DNA from: Roseicella sp. DB1501
Lineage (GTDB): Bacteria; Pseudomonadota; Alphaproteobacteria; Acetobacterales; Acetobacteraceae
Assembly (NCBI RefSeq): GCF_013112485.1
Contig: NZ_JABFHG010000003.1
Coordinates: 520,146-584,145 of the forward strand
DNA length: 64,000 bases
Direction: 5' to 3'
Positions 45,555 to 54,875 of the stretch are shown here, in pieces; positions within the stretch are counted from its first letter, which is position 1; each line of letters opens with the position of its first letter. Under the pieces are notes generated by a model. It had not been told where the DNA came from. It saw nothing but the letters and a program-made list of their open reading frames with translations, and searched no databases. Both the position numbers and the translations under genes were made by a program.

Positions 45555-47477
45555 ATGTTCCGCCGAAAAATCTTCCCGCCACTTGAGGACCTGGACCGCC
45601 TGCGCCAACCCCTCACCGAGGGCGAGCGCATGGTTCTGGAACTCTTCCACCGCCGCCTGTCCGTTGAATGGGAAATCTACATCCAGCCCCATTTGAATGG
45701 GCTAAGGCCGGACGTTGTGCTGCTGAACCCCCGCGCTGGTATCGCGGTATTCGAGGTGAAAGATTGGGACCTCGATGCCATGGATTACTCTGTAGCTGAG
45801 AAGTATAAAGGCTATCCGGTCCTCGTTGCCCGGAAGGACGGCCGCCTGTTTTCGATCGAAGAACAAAATCCTATCTCGAAAGTGGAGTTCTATAAGAAGG
45901 CCATTTACGAACTTTATTGTCCGCGTCTTGAGCAGCGGAGCGGTTTCGGTGCTATTACGGCGGGCGTAATCTTTCCCTTTGCATCGGCGGAACGGGTGAA
46001 AGCGCTGTTTAGTCCCTTTACTGGGGACCGGCAGAAGCCCGAAATCGCTAAGTACCATCCCATCGCTGGTTCGAGGGAGGTGGCAACTGGCGACATTAGG
46101 TCAATCTTCCCGGAGTCGAGCAGGCGCACGTCCCAACTGATGCGGCCGGAACTTGCGGACGACCTGCGGGGATGGCTCGAAGAGCCGGACTTCGCCCGCA
46201 TGCAGCGTGAGCCGCTCAAGCTCGACGCCGAGCAGAGGAAGTTGATCACGGAGTGGCCGGCTTCACGATATCGGAGGATCAAGGGACCGGCAGGATCGGG
46301 CAAGTCCATGGTGTTGGCGGCGAGGGCGGCGATGCGTGCGAACGCAGAGAAGACCGTGCTCATCCTCACTTTCAACATTACTCTGTGGCACTATCTCCGG
46401 GACTTGATCGTGCGCTCGCTGCACAAACCGGTTGGCCTGAGTTCCATTTGGTTCGATCACTTCCATCATTTCTGCAAGATCGCGGCCCTGCGATCTGGAT
46501 ATCATGCCCGATATGTTCGGCTCATCGACGAACTTCAGAAGACGGCTGACCGCGCGACGAAAGACCGTATTATGAACGTTGAAATACCACAGCTCGCCAG
46601 CGAAGCGTTCGAAACGGGCAAGGTGCCGACATACGACACCATCATGGTGGATGAGGGCCAAGACTACCGTCCGGACTGGTGGCCAATCATTCGTAAGGCG
46701 CTGAAGCCAGGGGGAGAGGTGTTGCTCGTCGCCGATGTTACACAAGACATCTACGGCACAGGAAAGGCATGGACCGAGCAAGCCATGACCGAGATGGGCT
46801 TTAGCGGCCGTTGGGCGAGGCTCGGCAAAAGCTACAGGCTTCCCGAGATGGTCCAGGACTATGCGGGCACTTTCGCCAAAATCTTCATCGACAAAGACCG
46901 AACTGACCTTCCCGACTCGGGACAGTCCAACTTGGAGCCTGATAGTTGCACGCTCCGGTGGGTGCAGTGCGAAGCGCCCCAAGGGACCGAGGCGTGCATC
47001 AGGGAAATTATCGCATTGATGCGTCGAACGGGCGCGAACGGAACGGGCAACGCGGATATAACCTTCTTGACGGACGACACGAACCTCGGAGACGACGTGG
47101 TACGGGGATTGACTGGCCTTAACATAAACGCAGTCAGCACATTTAACGAGGACTACATGGAGCGGCGTCGGGAGAAAATTGGCTTCTTTATGGGGGATGC
47201 GCGGATCAAAGCAACTACCCCGCACAGCTTTAAGGGTTGGGAGACAAGACTGCTTGTCGTCTACGTAAGCCAGTTCGACTTGCCCGAGAGTAAAGCGGTT
47301 ATCTACGCCGCTCTGACTCGCCTGAAGCGAAGTCCTCAAGGCAGCTTCCTGACAGTCGTGTGTTCAGCAAACAACCCGGAGCTAATCGCATACGGGCGGA
47401 CTTGGCCGGAACACAATCAAAAGCCAGAGCCGATCGTGCTATTCCATGCAACGTCGGAAGCGCTTGTCGATCATTGA
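45555..47477 (+). CDS. NERD nuclease-SF1 helicase fusion
   Basis: 640 residues. The N-terminal NERD domain has RPDVVLL (D near 52) and AVFEVKDW (E and K near 65-67), an intact PD-(D/E)XK core. The helicase part has Walker A GPAGSGKS (near 246), Walker B MVDEGQD (near 366), GKSYRLPEMVQDYA and a late HSFKGWETRLLVVY motif. Architecture matches nuclease-helicase fusions, some of which (Nhi-type) act in anti-phage defence. It is a stand-alone gene at the junction between the DNA-processing genes and the fibre operon, a typical defence-cargo position. Confidence 0.85.
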   Translation: MFRRKIFPPLEDLDRLRQPLTEGERMVLELFHRRLSVEWEIYIQPHLNGLRPDVVLLNPRAGIAVFEVKDWDLDAMDYSVAEKYKGYPVLVARKDGRLFSIEEQNPISKVEFYKKAIYELYCPRLEQRSGFGAITAGVIFPFASAERVKALFSPFTGDRQKPEIAKYHPIAGSREVATGDIRSIFPESSRRTSQLMRPELADDLRGWLEEPDFARMQREPLKLDAEQRKLITEWPASRYRRIKGPAGSGKSMVLAARAAMRANAEKTVLILTFNITLWHYLRDLIVRSLHKPVGLSSIWFDHFHHFCKIAALRSGYHARYVRLIDELQKTADRATKDRIMNVEIPQLASEAFETGKVPTYDTIMVDEGQDYRPDWWPIIRKALKPGGEVLLVADVTQDIYGTGKAWTEQAMTEMGFSGRWARLGKSYRLPEMVQDYAGTFAKIFIDKDRTDLPDSGQSNLEPDSCTLRWVQCEAPQGTEACIREIIALMRRTGANGTGNADITFLTDDTNLGDDVVRGLTGLNINAVSTFNEDYMERRREKIGFFMGDARIKATTPHSFKGWETRLLVVYVSQFDLPESKAVIYAALTRLKRSPQGSFLTVVCSANNPELIAYGRTWPEHNQKPEPIVLFHATSEALVDH

Positions 47478-47495
47478 TCATTGTACCCCAACGCA

Positions 47496-47528
47496 GAAAA
47501 ACCCCCGCCAGCCGAAGCTGACGGGGGT
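47496..47528 (-). terminator. Rho-independent terminator of the fibre operon
   Basis: Plus-strand ACCCCCG / CGGGGGT arms with an inner CAGC-CGAA-GCTG stem, preceded by an A-run (47497-47501). On the minus strand this is a GC-rich hairpin followed by TTTTT, about 65 bp after the last fibre-like gene. Confidence 0.85.
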
Positions 47529-47592
47529 CGATCGAAGCTATCCAACCGGGGAGGAGCCCGGCCAGACGCGCTAACTCATCTGAGCGATCACG

Positions 47593-49173
47593 TCATTCCT
47601 GAGCCCAGTTACCAGAGGCACCATCGCACTGCAGGATTGCCTTCCCGTAGTTAGCGGAAATCGCCAATGATGCAGCATTCTGCACGGTCCCGCTGGTCGG
47701 TGTGATGGTGATGTTGTTGGTCGCCGCATCGCCTTTCTCGTCAGCGATGCGCAAAATCCGCCCGTCAATCGTGCCGCCCGTGGTGCAGGTCGGGATGTTG
47801 ATCGTCGTGGCGCTGCCCGTGCCCTTGTTGACCAGGATCCCGTAGTCATTGGCGAGAACGGTGTATGACGCTCCGGTAGTGACCGTCGTTCTCGTAAACT
47901 GCAGGCCGCCCTGGAAGCTGGAAGGGCCAGTAGCTCTGATGGCAAAATTGCTGATCGCGCCGGTCGGGGCGGAGACGTTCAGGCCGTCGGCTACCGGAGG
48001 CGACCCGGATACTGCGCCGCCCGCGATCTGCAATGCGTGCGCTGCGCCAAAGCTGGCGTTGGTTCCTGCCGAGGGTGGACCGGCGATGTAAGCGCAGGAG
48101 GAATCGGTCGCGGTGCTGGCACCGGAGAAAGCGGTGGTGCCGCAGGTGACGGACAGCCATGGGTCGTTGGTCAGGGCGCCGACAAGATGGGTTCGAGTGC
48201 CAGTGAAGGCCAGGTTCATCACGGGCTGGACTGACCCCGCCGGGATGTTGTTGTCGGCGGCACCGTTAAACACGTAATGGACGCCGGCGCTCGCTGCTGG
48301 CGAGAACGTCGTTGCGGTCTGGGTGAACTGATAAACCGGCGTCGCCACACCGCCATATGTCATGCGGATCGCGCCTGCCGAAGTGCCGGTGTTCAGGTAA
48401 ACGGCGCCGCTCGATCCGCCGCTGCCCTTCGAGCTCAGTGTGATGTTCTCGTTGCCAGCGCTCGAGGTCGATTGCAGAAGCGGACCAGTCGAGGATCCGG
48501 CTGCCGAGGTGGTCAGCTGCACGCCGTTTGCCGATGACGCCGTATTGGTGTTGACGGTGAAGCCAGGGTTTGTCGTCCCGTTCTGGCCGACGACAAAGGC
48601 ATTGGCTGAGGTTGCAGTGATGGTCTGCGCGCCGCTGGCGATGGTCCCGACTGAGCCGAGGTTGCCGGAAGCGTCGATGGTTGCGGTTGATCCGGCAAAG
48701 GATCCTGCGTTGTTATACTGGATCTGCCCGGTGCTTCCGCCCGGCGTGCCGCTGCCGCCAGTCGAGCACGCTCCCCATTTTAACCCAGTTGTCTGGGTGC
48801 TGTCAGCAATCAGGCAGGTATTGTCAGCGCCTACCGCGAGCCGGGTATTGGCGGTGCTGAAGGTATAAATGTCGCCCTTGCTGGTCAAAGGTGACGTCGT
48901 GCCGCCGCTACAGTTAAAAACGCCGCTGCTAATCGAGCAGTTTGCGCCTGGCTGTAGGGATGTCAGAACGCCGCTGCCATCATAGCCTGCAAGGTAATTG
49001 GCCGTGCCGGAATTCAGGGCAGTGAAGTTTGAGTTGATCTTACCGAAGGCGGTGCGGTTGGGATCACCAGTCCCGTCATTTGCAGTTGTTCCGATGTTCA
49101 CGGGCGAGATCGTAGCGGCTTCGGCCTGCAATGGGAAAAGCAGCAAGGTGGATAGAAGAAGGAGTTTTTTCAT
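47593..49173 (-). CDS. Tail-fibre-like protein with Sec signal peptide
   Basis: 526 residues. A signal peptide (MKKLLLLSTLLLFPLQAEA) is followed by FGKINSNFTALN, a string common at the start of phage fibre proteins. Then come long Ser/Thr/Gly/Ala-rich beta repeats (GGSTGQIQYNNAGSFAGST, GGAVSGSPPVADGLNVSAP). The C-terminus ISANYGKAILQCDGASGNW fits fibre tips. Chaperone or peptidase domain not seen. It is last in a set of five signal-peptide fibre-like genes on the minus strand. Confidence 0.75.
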   Translation of the reverse strand: MKKLLLLSTLLLFPLQAEAATISPVNIGTTANDGTGDPNRTAFGKINSNFTALNSGTANYLAGYDGSGVLTSLQPGANCSISSGVFNCSGGTTSPLTSKGDIYTFSTANTRLAVGADNTCLIADSTQTTGLKWGACSTGGSGTPGGSTGQIQYNNAGSFAGSTATIDASGNLGSVGTIASGAQTITATSANAFVVGQNGTTNPGFTVNTNTASSANGVQLTTSAAGSSTGPLLQSTSSAGNENITLSSKGSGGSSGAVYLNTGTSAGAIRMTYGGVATPVYQFTQTATTFSPAASAGVHYVFNGAADNNIPAGSVQPVMNLAFTGTRTHLVGALTNDPWLSVTCGTTAFSGASTATDSSCAYIAGPPSAGTNASFGAAHALQIAGGAVSGSPPVADGLNVSAPTGAISNFAIRATGPSSFQGGLQFTRTTVTTGASYTVLANDYGILVNKGTGSATTINIPTCTTGGTIDGRILRIADEKGDAATNNITITPTSGTVQNAASLAISANYGKAILQCDGASGNWAQE

Positions 49174-49181
49174 TATTGAAC

Positions 49182-50654
49182 CTACTGTTTATCGGCGGTC
49201 AAAAGTATGGAATCGGCAGTGATGCTTGTTGAACTCGCGCCGTTGTCATTGGCGGGAACGCCTACAGTCCACCCCGCAGCCATCGTTGTATAAGGGCTGG
49301 ACGCGAGACTGTGGATTGTGGCCGATGGATGGGTGCCGTCCGGTGTGCCGTATTTGGACGTGCCGTTGCTGACCCAGCGATCTGAATAGCTGGCATTTGG
49401 ATCGCGGCAGTACGAGTTGATGTCGAATACCTCGTCCGGACCGTTACTCTGTCCGATAAGGGGAGTGATCGAGGCATTCAGCTGATCGCGCGGACCGCCG
49501 ACGACACTGCTGGCAACGGGCGTCTGGTCCGTTGGCGCCGACCAGTTGTTGGTGGAAGTCGCGCGCGGGATGACGTTGTCGTTGGCGATATGTCGAGGGT
49601 ATTTGCCGTACTGGCGAAAATCGGCCCATATAACCTGTTTGGCAGCGAGCGTCTGAGCTGCCGTCTTGTTTGCCTGGAAATCGTTCGTCCCATAATCGTC
49701 TTGATAGTGGGTGGCGAACTGCATCAGCCACTTTCGATAAACCGCGCCGCCAACCGGCCAATCGCTGGCGGCTTCGCTCGGCTTGGCAACATGGACAAAG
49801 GGTATCTGGCCGCCATTGACGTTTCGGATCCCGTTGACGACATAGCCGCCGCCGAGAGAGCCATTATCCTGGTTGTCGTAGTATCCGTAATTTATGCTGT
49901 CGCCGCTTAGGAATAGCGAGACATCGGGCGTACCGGCCCATTCGCCGATAATGGCGCTCGGCATCATTGCGAAGTCGCCGTATGAGTTGGACGCTGTGCC
50001 AGGCGTCGTGAATGGACCGGCGGCCTGGATCTGCGAGGGAACTAGGGCCGTGCTGATCCAGCGCGTCGTGCCATTGTTCTGGTTGTTGAATATCTCTTGA
50101 AAGTTCGGCTCGGCGGATGCCCACTTGTCCGACGTGGAGGAGAGGGTCATGCCGGTACGGACGGCCGCGCTGAAATTAGAGCCCCACCCGGCGGGGAATA
50201 CGTTCAGGCCGAAAGCTGCTGGGTAGATCGGGTCGCTGACCGCCCATTGCCCCGATGGAATCGTGACGTTGGCCGCAGCGTTAAAAGTGACCGTCACGTA
50301 TTTTGCAGTGGGCGAGATCTGCTCTAACGCGGCTTCGATCGTTATCGGATTGGCATTGCTGAATTCACCATGGTTCAAATAGCCATTCCAGTAGATGAGG
50401 CGGATCGACTTGACCGGTTGACGCCCAACGACGATGACCGACCGGCGAGCGGTCTGCATGTAGCCTGAATTGTTGGGGTGGACAGAGGTATACCCGCCCT
50501 TGGCCACGATGGCATTGTTCGCGGGGATGAACGCCGCTGTCGTGGGTGCCTGCCGGGAATTGAACCCGAAGTTCATGTGAAAGTTGAAAGCCTGCGCCTC
50601 GTTGGAAAATAAAGTGAGCAGGCAGAAGGCGAGCAGCAGGGAAAGCTTTTTCAT
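49182..50654 (-). CDS. SGNH-hydrolase tail-associated protein with signal peptide
   Basis: 490 residues. Signal peptide MKKLSLLLAFCLLTLFSNEAQA, then FNFHMNFGFNSRQAPTTAAF. The middle and C-terminal parts carry SGNH landmarks: LFLSGDSINYGYY (Ser near 250), DDYGTNDF (Asn near 321) and PDGTHPSA (Asp/His near 440). SGNH enzymes in phage spikes remove acetyl or other ester groups from host surface glycans. It lies between the fibre-like protein and the tandem GH5 protein, consistent with a glycan-degrading set. Confidence 0.82.
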   Translation of the reverse strand: MKKLSLLLAFCLLTLFSNEAQAFNFHMNFGFNSRQAPTTAAFIPANNAIVAKGGYTSVHPNNSGYMQTARRSVIVVGRQPVKSIRLIYWNGYLNHGEFSNANPITIEAALEQISPTAKYVTVTFNAAANVTIPSGQWAVSDPIYPAAFGLNVFPAGWGSNFSAAVRTGMTLSSTSDKWASAEPNFQEIFNNQNNGTTRWISTALVPSQIQAAGPFTTPGTASNSYGDFAMMPSAIIGEWAGTPDVSLFLSGDSINYGYYDNQDNGSLGGGYVVNGIRNVNGGQIPFVHVAKPSEAASDWPVGGAVYRKWLMQFATHYQDDYGTNDFQANKTAAQTLAAKQVIWADFRQYGKYPRHIANDNVIPRATSTNNWSAPTDQTPVASSVVGGPRDQLNASITPLIGQSNGPDEVFDINSYCRDPNASYSDRWVSNGTSKYGTPDGTHPSATIHSLASSPYTTMAAGWTVGVPANDNGASSTSITADSILLTADKQ

Positions 50655-50666
50655 ATGGCCTACTGG

Positions 50667-53600
50667 TTATAGATTGCGGTGATTGATCAATGGGAAGAGG
50701 TTCGGCCGATCAACAAGCGGGGCGGTAAAGCTAGCTGGGCCGGTCTTGTATGGGTAATCGTTCTTATAAGCACCGTCCGTCCAGGCCGTGAATCCGACCC
50801 ACACATCATGGGACGCCATGTAATCGAGCATGGCCCCATATTGCGCCATGCAGGAGTTGTCGGGCGAAATGCCGAACTCGCCGAGAAGAAGCTTGCGATT
50901 GTTCGTCGTGGCCCAGTCGGTCATTGCCGAAATTTGCGAAACGCCGTCCCTTGTGCAGAAGGACATATCCGAACCGCCGCCGTCCGCGCCCGCATCCAGA
51001 TAAGCGTGGCCTTCATCAATCAGCTTGTTCAGCGTGTCAGTGACAGTCAGTGCCGCGGCGGCCCATCCGTCAGCAATCCAGTTTGCGGTGCTGGCGTAGC
51101 TCAAGCCTTCTATCAAAATCCAACCGGTGAAGCCTTCGCCGCGAATGGCGGGGATGGCAGCATTATAAAACGATGCCATGGTTGCACCGTCGATTGCGTG
51201 CGGCTCGTTCATCAGGTCGAAGCTGACTTTGGGATAAGACGATGACGGGAATGCATCGGCCATCCTTCTCCAGAAGTCGGCATAATCTGCCGGCTTTGCT
51301 GAAATGAACTGGACCGAGACGTTGCTGATCGACCCGCTAAAACCGCTGGCGCTGAATGCGATGATATCGCTCGGCACCGGGCCGCAGCGAACCTGTTCAG
51401 TGAAAGTCCCGTTGCTCGACCGTGTCGTCCCGGACCCTGTCCCCAGTTTCAAGGTTACTGAACCAGACGTTACATTGCTCAGCGTGTACGTGACGGTGTA
51501 GAGCATGCCGTTCGCTGTCGACGGCGTTTCGCTGATAGCTATGCCGGTGAAGTTCGACATATTCGCCGCGTTGCCGGAAACGGTGACGCCCTGACCGCGA
51601 TTCCAGGTAGTTTGCGCGCCGGACATATATTCAGACATTACCGTCTGGCTGTTATTGATATTGTATGTCCCAACGCCGCCAGTTCCAGTTCCCAAGGAGG
51701 AAATGGTGGTGTTTTCAGTTACCCCCTGACCTGTGATCATCTGGCCGTTGAGAATTTTGCCAGAGGAAATGGCCGTGACAGTGAGGACTTTCCCGGAAAT
51801 CGACCCGGTGAACGTTGCATAGTTTTCGGTCGAGGTCAGGGAGGTCGAGGCAACCGCTTGGCTGGCGCTGAGGATGTAAGTCCCCGTACCGCCAGTACCT
51901 GTCCCGAGAGAGTTGATCTTGGTCCCTGCGGTGACGCCAGGGCCATTGATGACTTGTCCAATCGCCAATGTGCCAGATGAGAGGGCTGAAACTGTGAGCG
52001 TCGTTCCGGCAATCGATCCGGTGAAACTCGCGCCGGCAATGAATGTGCCATTCACCACTTTTTCCAGTGTCGGCGCATTGATCATGCTGTCGCCGTACTG
52101 GGCGTAGTTGTGCATATCGAGAAGGATGTTTTCGCCTGCGGCCTGGCAGGTATCGACGGCTGCGCGCATCTCCGCCAGTTTGGTGGCATCGAGCGGCGCC
52201 TGCAGGGTTGGCTGGAGGCGTTCCCATTTGAACGGTTCCCGGATCGTCAGCAGCGAGCGGGAGTGGTAATAGGGGCAGTTCTGGGAGGAGTGGTCGAAAT
52301 AATCGGTGTGGAAGACGCCAGGATAGGCGCCGAACTCCATTTCGGAGTTGTTGACGCCTGTTAAGGGCAGTGCGCTTGGCGTCGTTGTGTCGATAGCCGG
52401 TGCTGTCGGTAAGGCCGGCGCGGTCGGTGTCGGCGTTCCGTAATAGTTCGCTTGATCATTGCTGAATGCCAGCATTTCACTGTCGGTTAGGGCACCCTTG
52501 AACACCAGCGTTTCCGCCGTATCGCCCTGAAAACTGCCGCTGGCATTGATCGGGTAACCCAAGCGGGCTGTGAACCGGTATTGAAGGTTGATCGAGGACA
52601 GCGCGGCATTACTGTCCGACTGCTGGACGGGGTAGCCGTCGCGGTAAGCGGTCATCCCATTTGTTTGACCGATTTTGTAGCGCCAGCCATAGGTGTGGAA
52701 ATAGCCTTCATCCATGTAGGCGACGATGAAGTTGTCGCCGTCCATGTAGAAGTTGCCGCCGTTCGGAAAGGCGTAATGCTGAAGGAAATCCCAGCCGATA
52801 ACGCGATTGGCGGTGAGAGATGCGGGATTGAAAGCAGCCAGAACGGTCAAGTTGGTATAACCGTTAATAGGACTGATCGCATCCATGCCATTGCTGCCAT
52901 TCCAGACAAGGCCCGGCTTGTTGTTCAGATTGGCGTCTGTGGCGGAAAACACGGGCTGGTCGGCGAGGGTGGGAGCCTGCCCATCGCCATAGCCGTCCGC
53001 GCTGCGCTTGATCCCAGCGTTGTAAGCATTGGGGCCTTGATCGTACCAGGTCACCAGATGCACCGGAGATCCTGCGGCCCAAGTCAGCAAGGAAGCTGTG
53101 TCGACCGGCGCATTGATCGCCTGACTGGTGAAGCCGACCGTCATCTGCTTGTTGTCGCTCTCCCGACGGAAGGTGCAGCACGGACCGATGTACGGCGCAT
53201 ACAGCTTGCGAAAGGAGAAAATGTTCTGCGGGGTCGCGGTGGCCAGGTTCATGAACAGGTCGGGCTGCGTCGCAAAGCCCACAGCGGCCGGATCTGTCCA
53301 GCCGATGCTGTTCTTGGTGGCGATGATGTAGGTCGAGCTTCCGGACGCGGTGGCGGTGAAGGTCGCAGTCGGATTGAAGCCAGGCGACAGGGTGACGCTG
53401 GAGGGCGAGAAGGTGACGCCAGTGATGGGGGTAGGGGTGACGGTGATGGGACCGACCACGCAGCTCGACGGGAAGCTGTCAGAGGCGCTTTTTACGCACC
53501 CTTTGTACGTCACCGTGAAGGTCGCGGGCGTCCCCACCGTGCCGCGGCTTGGGCCGGTCAGGTAATAGGCCCGAGGCTGGTAGGCGTTGGTGTATTTGGT

Positions 53601-54866
53601 CAGAACGGCAACCTGGACGGTATCGCCGCCCGAGGCTTGATTCTCGACACCCTGGAAGTATTTGCCGAAATAGGGACCGGCGGCGAAGTACGTGATCGGG
53701 ACGTTGTGCTTCTGCAGGTAGGCGAGGCCGTTATCGAGGATGGTCAGCCAACGCGGATCGCTGTTCGGGACGCCTGATTCGCCGATGTGGCATTTCAGGT
53801 GGTTCGGCTCGCAGAACTGCTCGATGAACGGTTTATAGCGTTTGACCAGGATGTCCGGCCCCAGCACGGCGCAATGTCCGGCGCCGCCGGCGCAGTCCAG
53901 GCTGTCACCGATGGCAACTTCATTGTCGTACCCGTTGACGCCCGCGCCATTCGTGCCGCTGTTATCGTGGTCGGCATAAGCGTGGCCTGAGAACACCAGG
54001 TTGCCGCCGGTCAGATTGGCGAGATCGGCGTTGCCGTTGGAAAACCAGCTGTAGGTGCCGGAATACCCGTTGCCCTCGACATAGATCGGTGTCGTCGAAT
54101 CGATGGCGCGGATTGCGTTGATGGCTGCCTGAGCGGCGTCGTGCCAGGCATTGGCCGTTGGCATGTTCGACGGCTCGTTCATGAGATCGTAGCCATAGAC
54201 GGCAGGGTTGCCGACGAAAACTGCTGCGATGCGGCTCCACAGATCGGCGAAGTCGGACGGGTTCAGCGTGCCGTCGCCGAGTTTGTGGGTCGGGTAGGAA
54301 TAGGTCAGGCTGACCGTGCCAGCGGCGGTCGCGGCATTGCTGATGGTGAACTGCGTCGGGGTATCGACCGAAATGACGGTCGTGTTGCCAGGGATGCCGG
54401 TGCCGCTGATACCGTTGCCGACCGCGATGTTCGTCGTGTCGCTGCCGGTGATGACGGTTGGCGTGGTCAGCGAGGTCGTGCCGGTGACCTTGCCGACGCG
54501 CGTGTAGCCGCCGTAGTTGTGGACATCGAGCAGGATCTTCTGACCGTGCGCGGCCGCTGTCGAGGCGACCGAAGTCAGGTAGCCGACGAAGGTCGGGTCC
54601 AGCGGACCATTCAGGACAGGCTGGATGCGCTCCCACCGGAAGGGTACGCGAACCCGCATCCAGTTCTTCGAGCGGTAATAATCGAAATTGCCGGAGTTCG
54701 GGATCGGATAATCGGTAGACGGCGTGCCGGGCAGGGCGCCTTGCTCGAGGCCGGAGACATTGACCCCGACCAGGACCGTTTTATCGGAAAGCTCGCTGCC
54801 GCCGCGTGATGCATAGGCAGGAGCGGAAGATACGATAAGGGCGAGAAGCGTTAGGAAAAAGCGCAT
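50667..54866 (-). CDS. Tandem GH5 glycosidase tail protein with central LamG-like domain
   Basis: 1399 residues with a signal peptide ([19 protein letters not shown]). The first GH5 barrel (about 25-430) has [11 protein letters not shown] (acid/base Glu near 231) and [12 protein letters not shown] (nucleophile Glu near 362). A middle region has a short Ig-like part and a concanavalin/LamG-like domain with [15 protein letters not shown] second GH5 barrel (about 880-1390) has [10 protein letters not shown] (near 1216) and [12 protein letters not shown] (near 1330). Both catalytic pairs are intact. Each barrel is interrupted after the ILLD(V/M)HNY strand by Ser/Thr/Gly-rich beta insertions. Likely degrades surface polysaccharide. 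Confidence 0.88.
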   Translation of the reverse strand: MRFFLTLLALIVSSAPAYASRGGSELSDKTVLVGVNVSGLEQGALPGTPSTDYPIPNSGNFDYYRSKNWMRVRVPFRWERIQPVLNGPLDPTFVGYLTSVASTAAAHGQKILLDVHNYGGYTRVGKVTGTTSLTTPTVITGSDTTNIAVGNGISGTGIPGNTTVISVDTPTQFTISNAATAAGTVSLTYSYPTHKLGDGTLNPSDFADLWSRIAAVFVGNPAVYGYDLMNEPSNMPTANAWHDAAQAAINAIRAIDSTTPIYVEGNGYSGTYSWFSNGNADLANLTGGNLVFSGHAYADHDNSGTNGAGVNGYDNEVAIGDSLDCAGGAGHCAVLGPDILVKRYKPFIEQFCEPNHLKCHIGESGVPNSDPRWLTILDNGLAYLQKHNVPITYFAAGPYFGKYFQGVENQASGGDTVQVAVLTKYTNAYQPRAYYLTGPSRGTVGTPATFTVTYKGCVKSASDSFPSSCVVGPITVTPTPITGVTFSPSSVTLSPGFNPTATFTATASGSSTYIIATKNSIGWTDPAAVGFATQPDLFMNLATATPQNIFSFRKLYAPYIGPCCTFRRESDNKQMTVGFTSQAINAPVDTASLLTWAAGSPVHLVTWYDQGPNAYNAGIKRSADGYGDGQAPTLADQPVFSATDANLNNKPGLVWNGSNGMDAISPINGYTNLTVLAAFNPASLTANRVIGWDFLQHYAFPNGGNFYMDGDNFIVAYMDEGYFHTYGWRYKIGQTNGMTAYRDGYPVQQSDSNAALSSINLQYRFTARLGYPINASGSFQGDTAETLVFKGALTDSEMLAFSNDQANYYGTPTPTAPALPTAPAIDTTTPSALPLTGVNNSEMEFGAYPGVFHTDYFDHSSQNCPYYHSRSLLTIREPFKWERLQPTLQAPLDATKLAEMRAAVDTCQAAGENILLDMHNYAQYGDSMINAPTLEKVVNGTFIAGASFTGSIAGTTLTVSALSSGTLAIGQVINGPGVTAGTKINSLGTGTGGTGTYILSASQAVASTSLTSTENYATFTGSISGKVLTVTAISSGKILNGQMITGQGVTENTTISSLGTGTGGVGTYNINNSQTVMSEYMSGAQTTWNRGQGVTVSGNAANMSNFTGIAISETPSTANGMLYTVTYTLSNVTSGSVTLKLGTGSGTTRSSNGTFTEQVRCGPVPSDIIAFSASGFSGSISNVSVQFISAKPADYADFWRRMADAFPSSSYPKVSFDLMNEPHAIDGATMASFYNAAIPAIRGEGFTGWILIEGLSYASTANWIADGWAAAALTVTDTLNKLIDEGHAYLDAGADGGGSDMSFCTRDGVSQISAMTDWATTNNRKLLLGEFGISPDNSCMAQYGAMLDYMASHDVWVGFTAWTDGAYKNDYPYKTGPASFTAPLVDRPNLFPLINHRNL

Positions 54867-54875
54867 CTAAAATCC

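Noticed and set aside
46263..47339. 358-codon minus-strand frame
   Set aside because: Antisense to the NERD-helicase, which has intact motifs.
52581..53777. 398-codon plus-strand frame
   Set aside because: Antisense to the tandem GH5 protein; low-complexity shadow.
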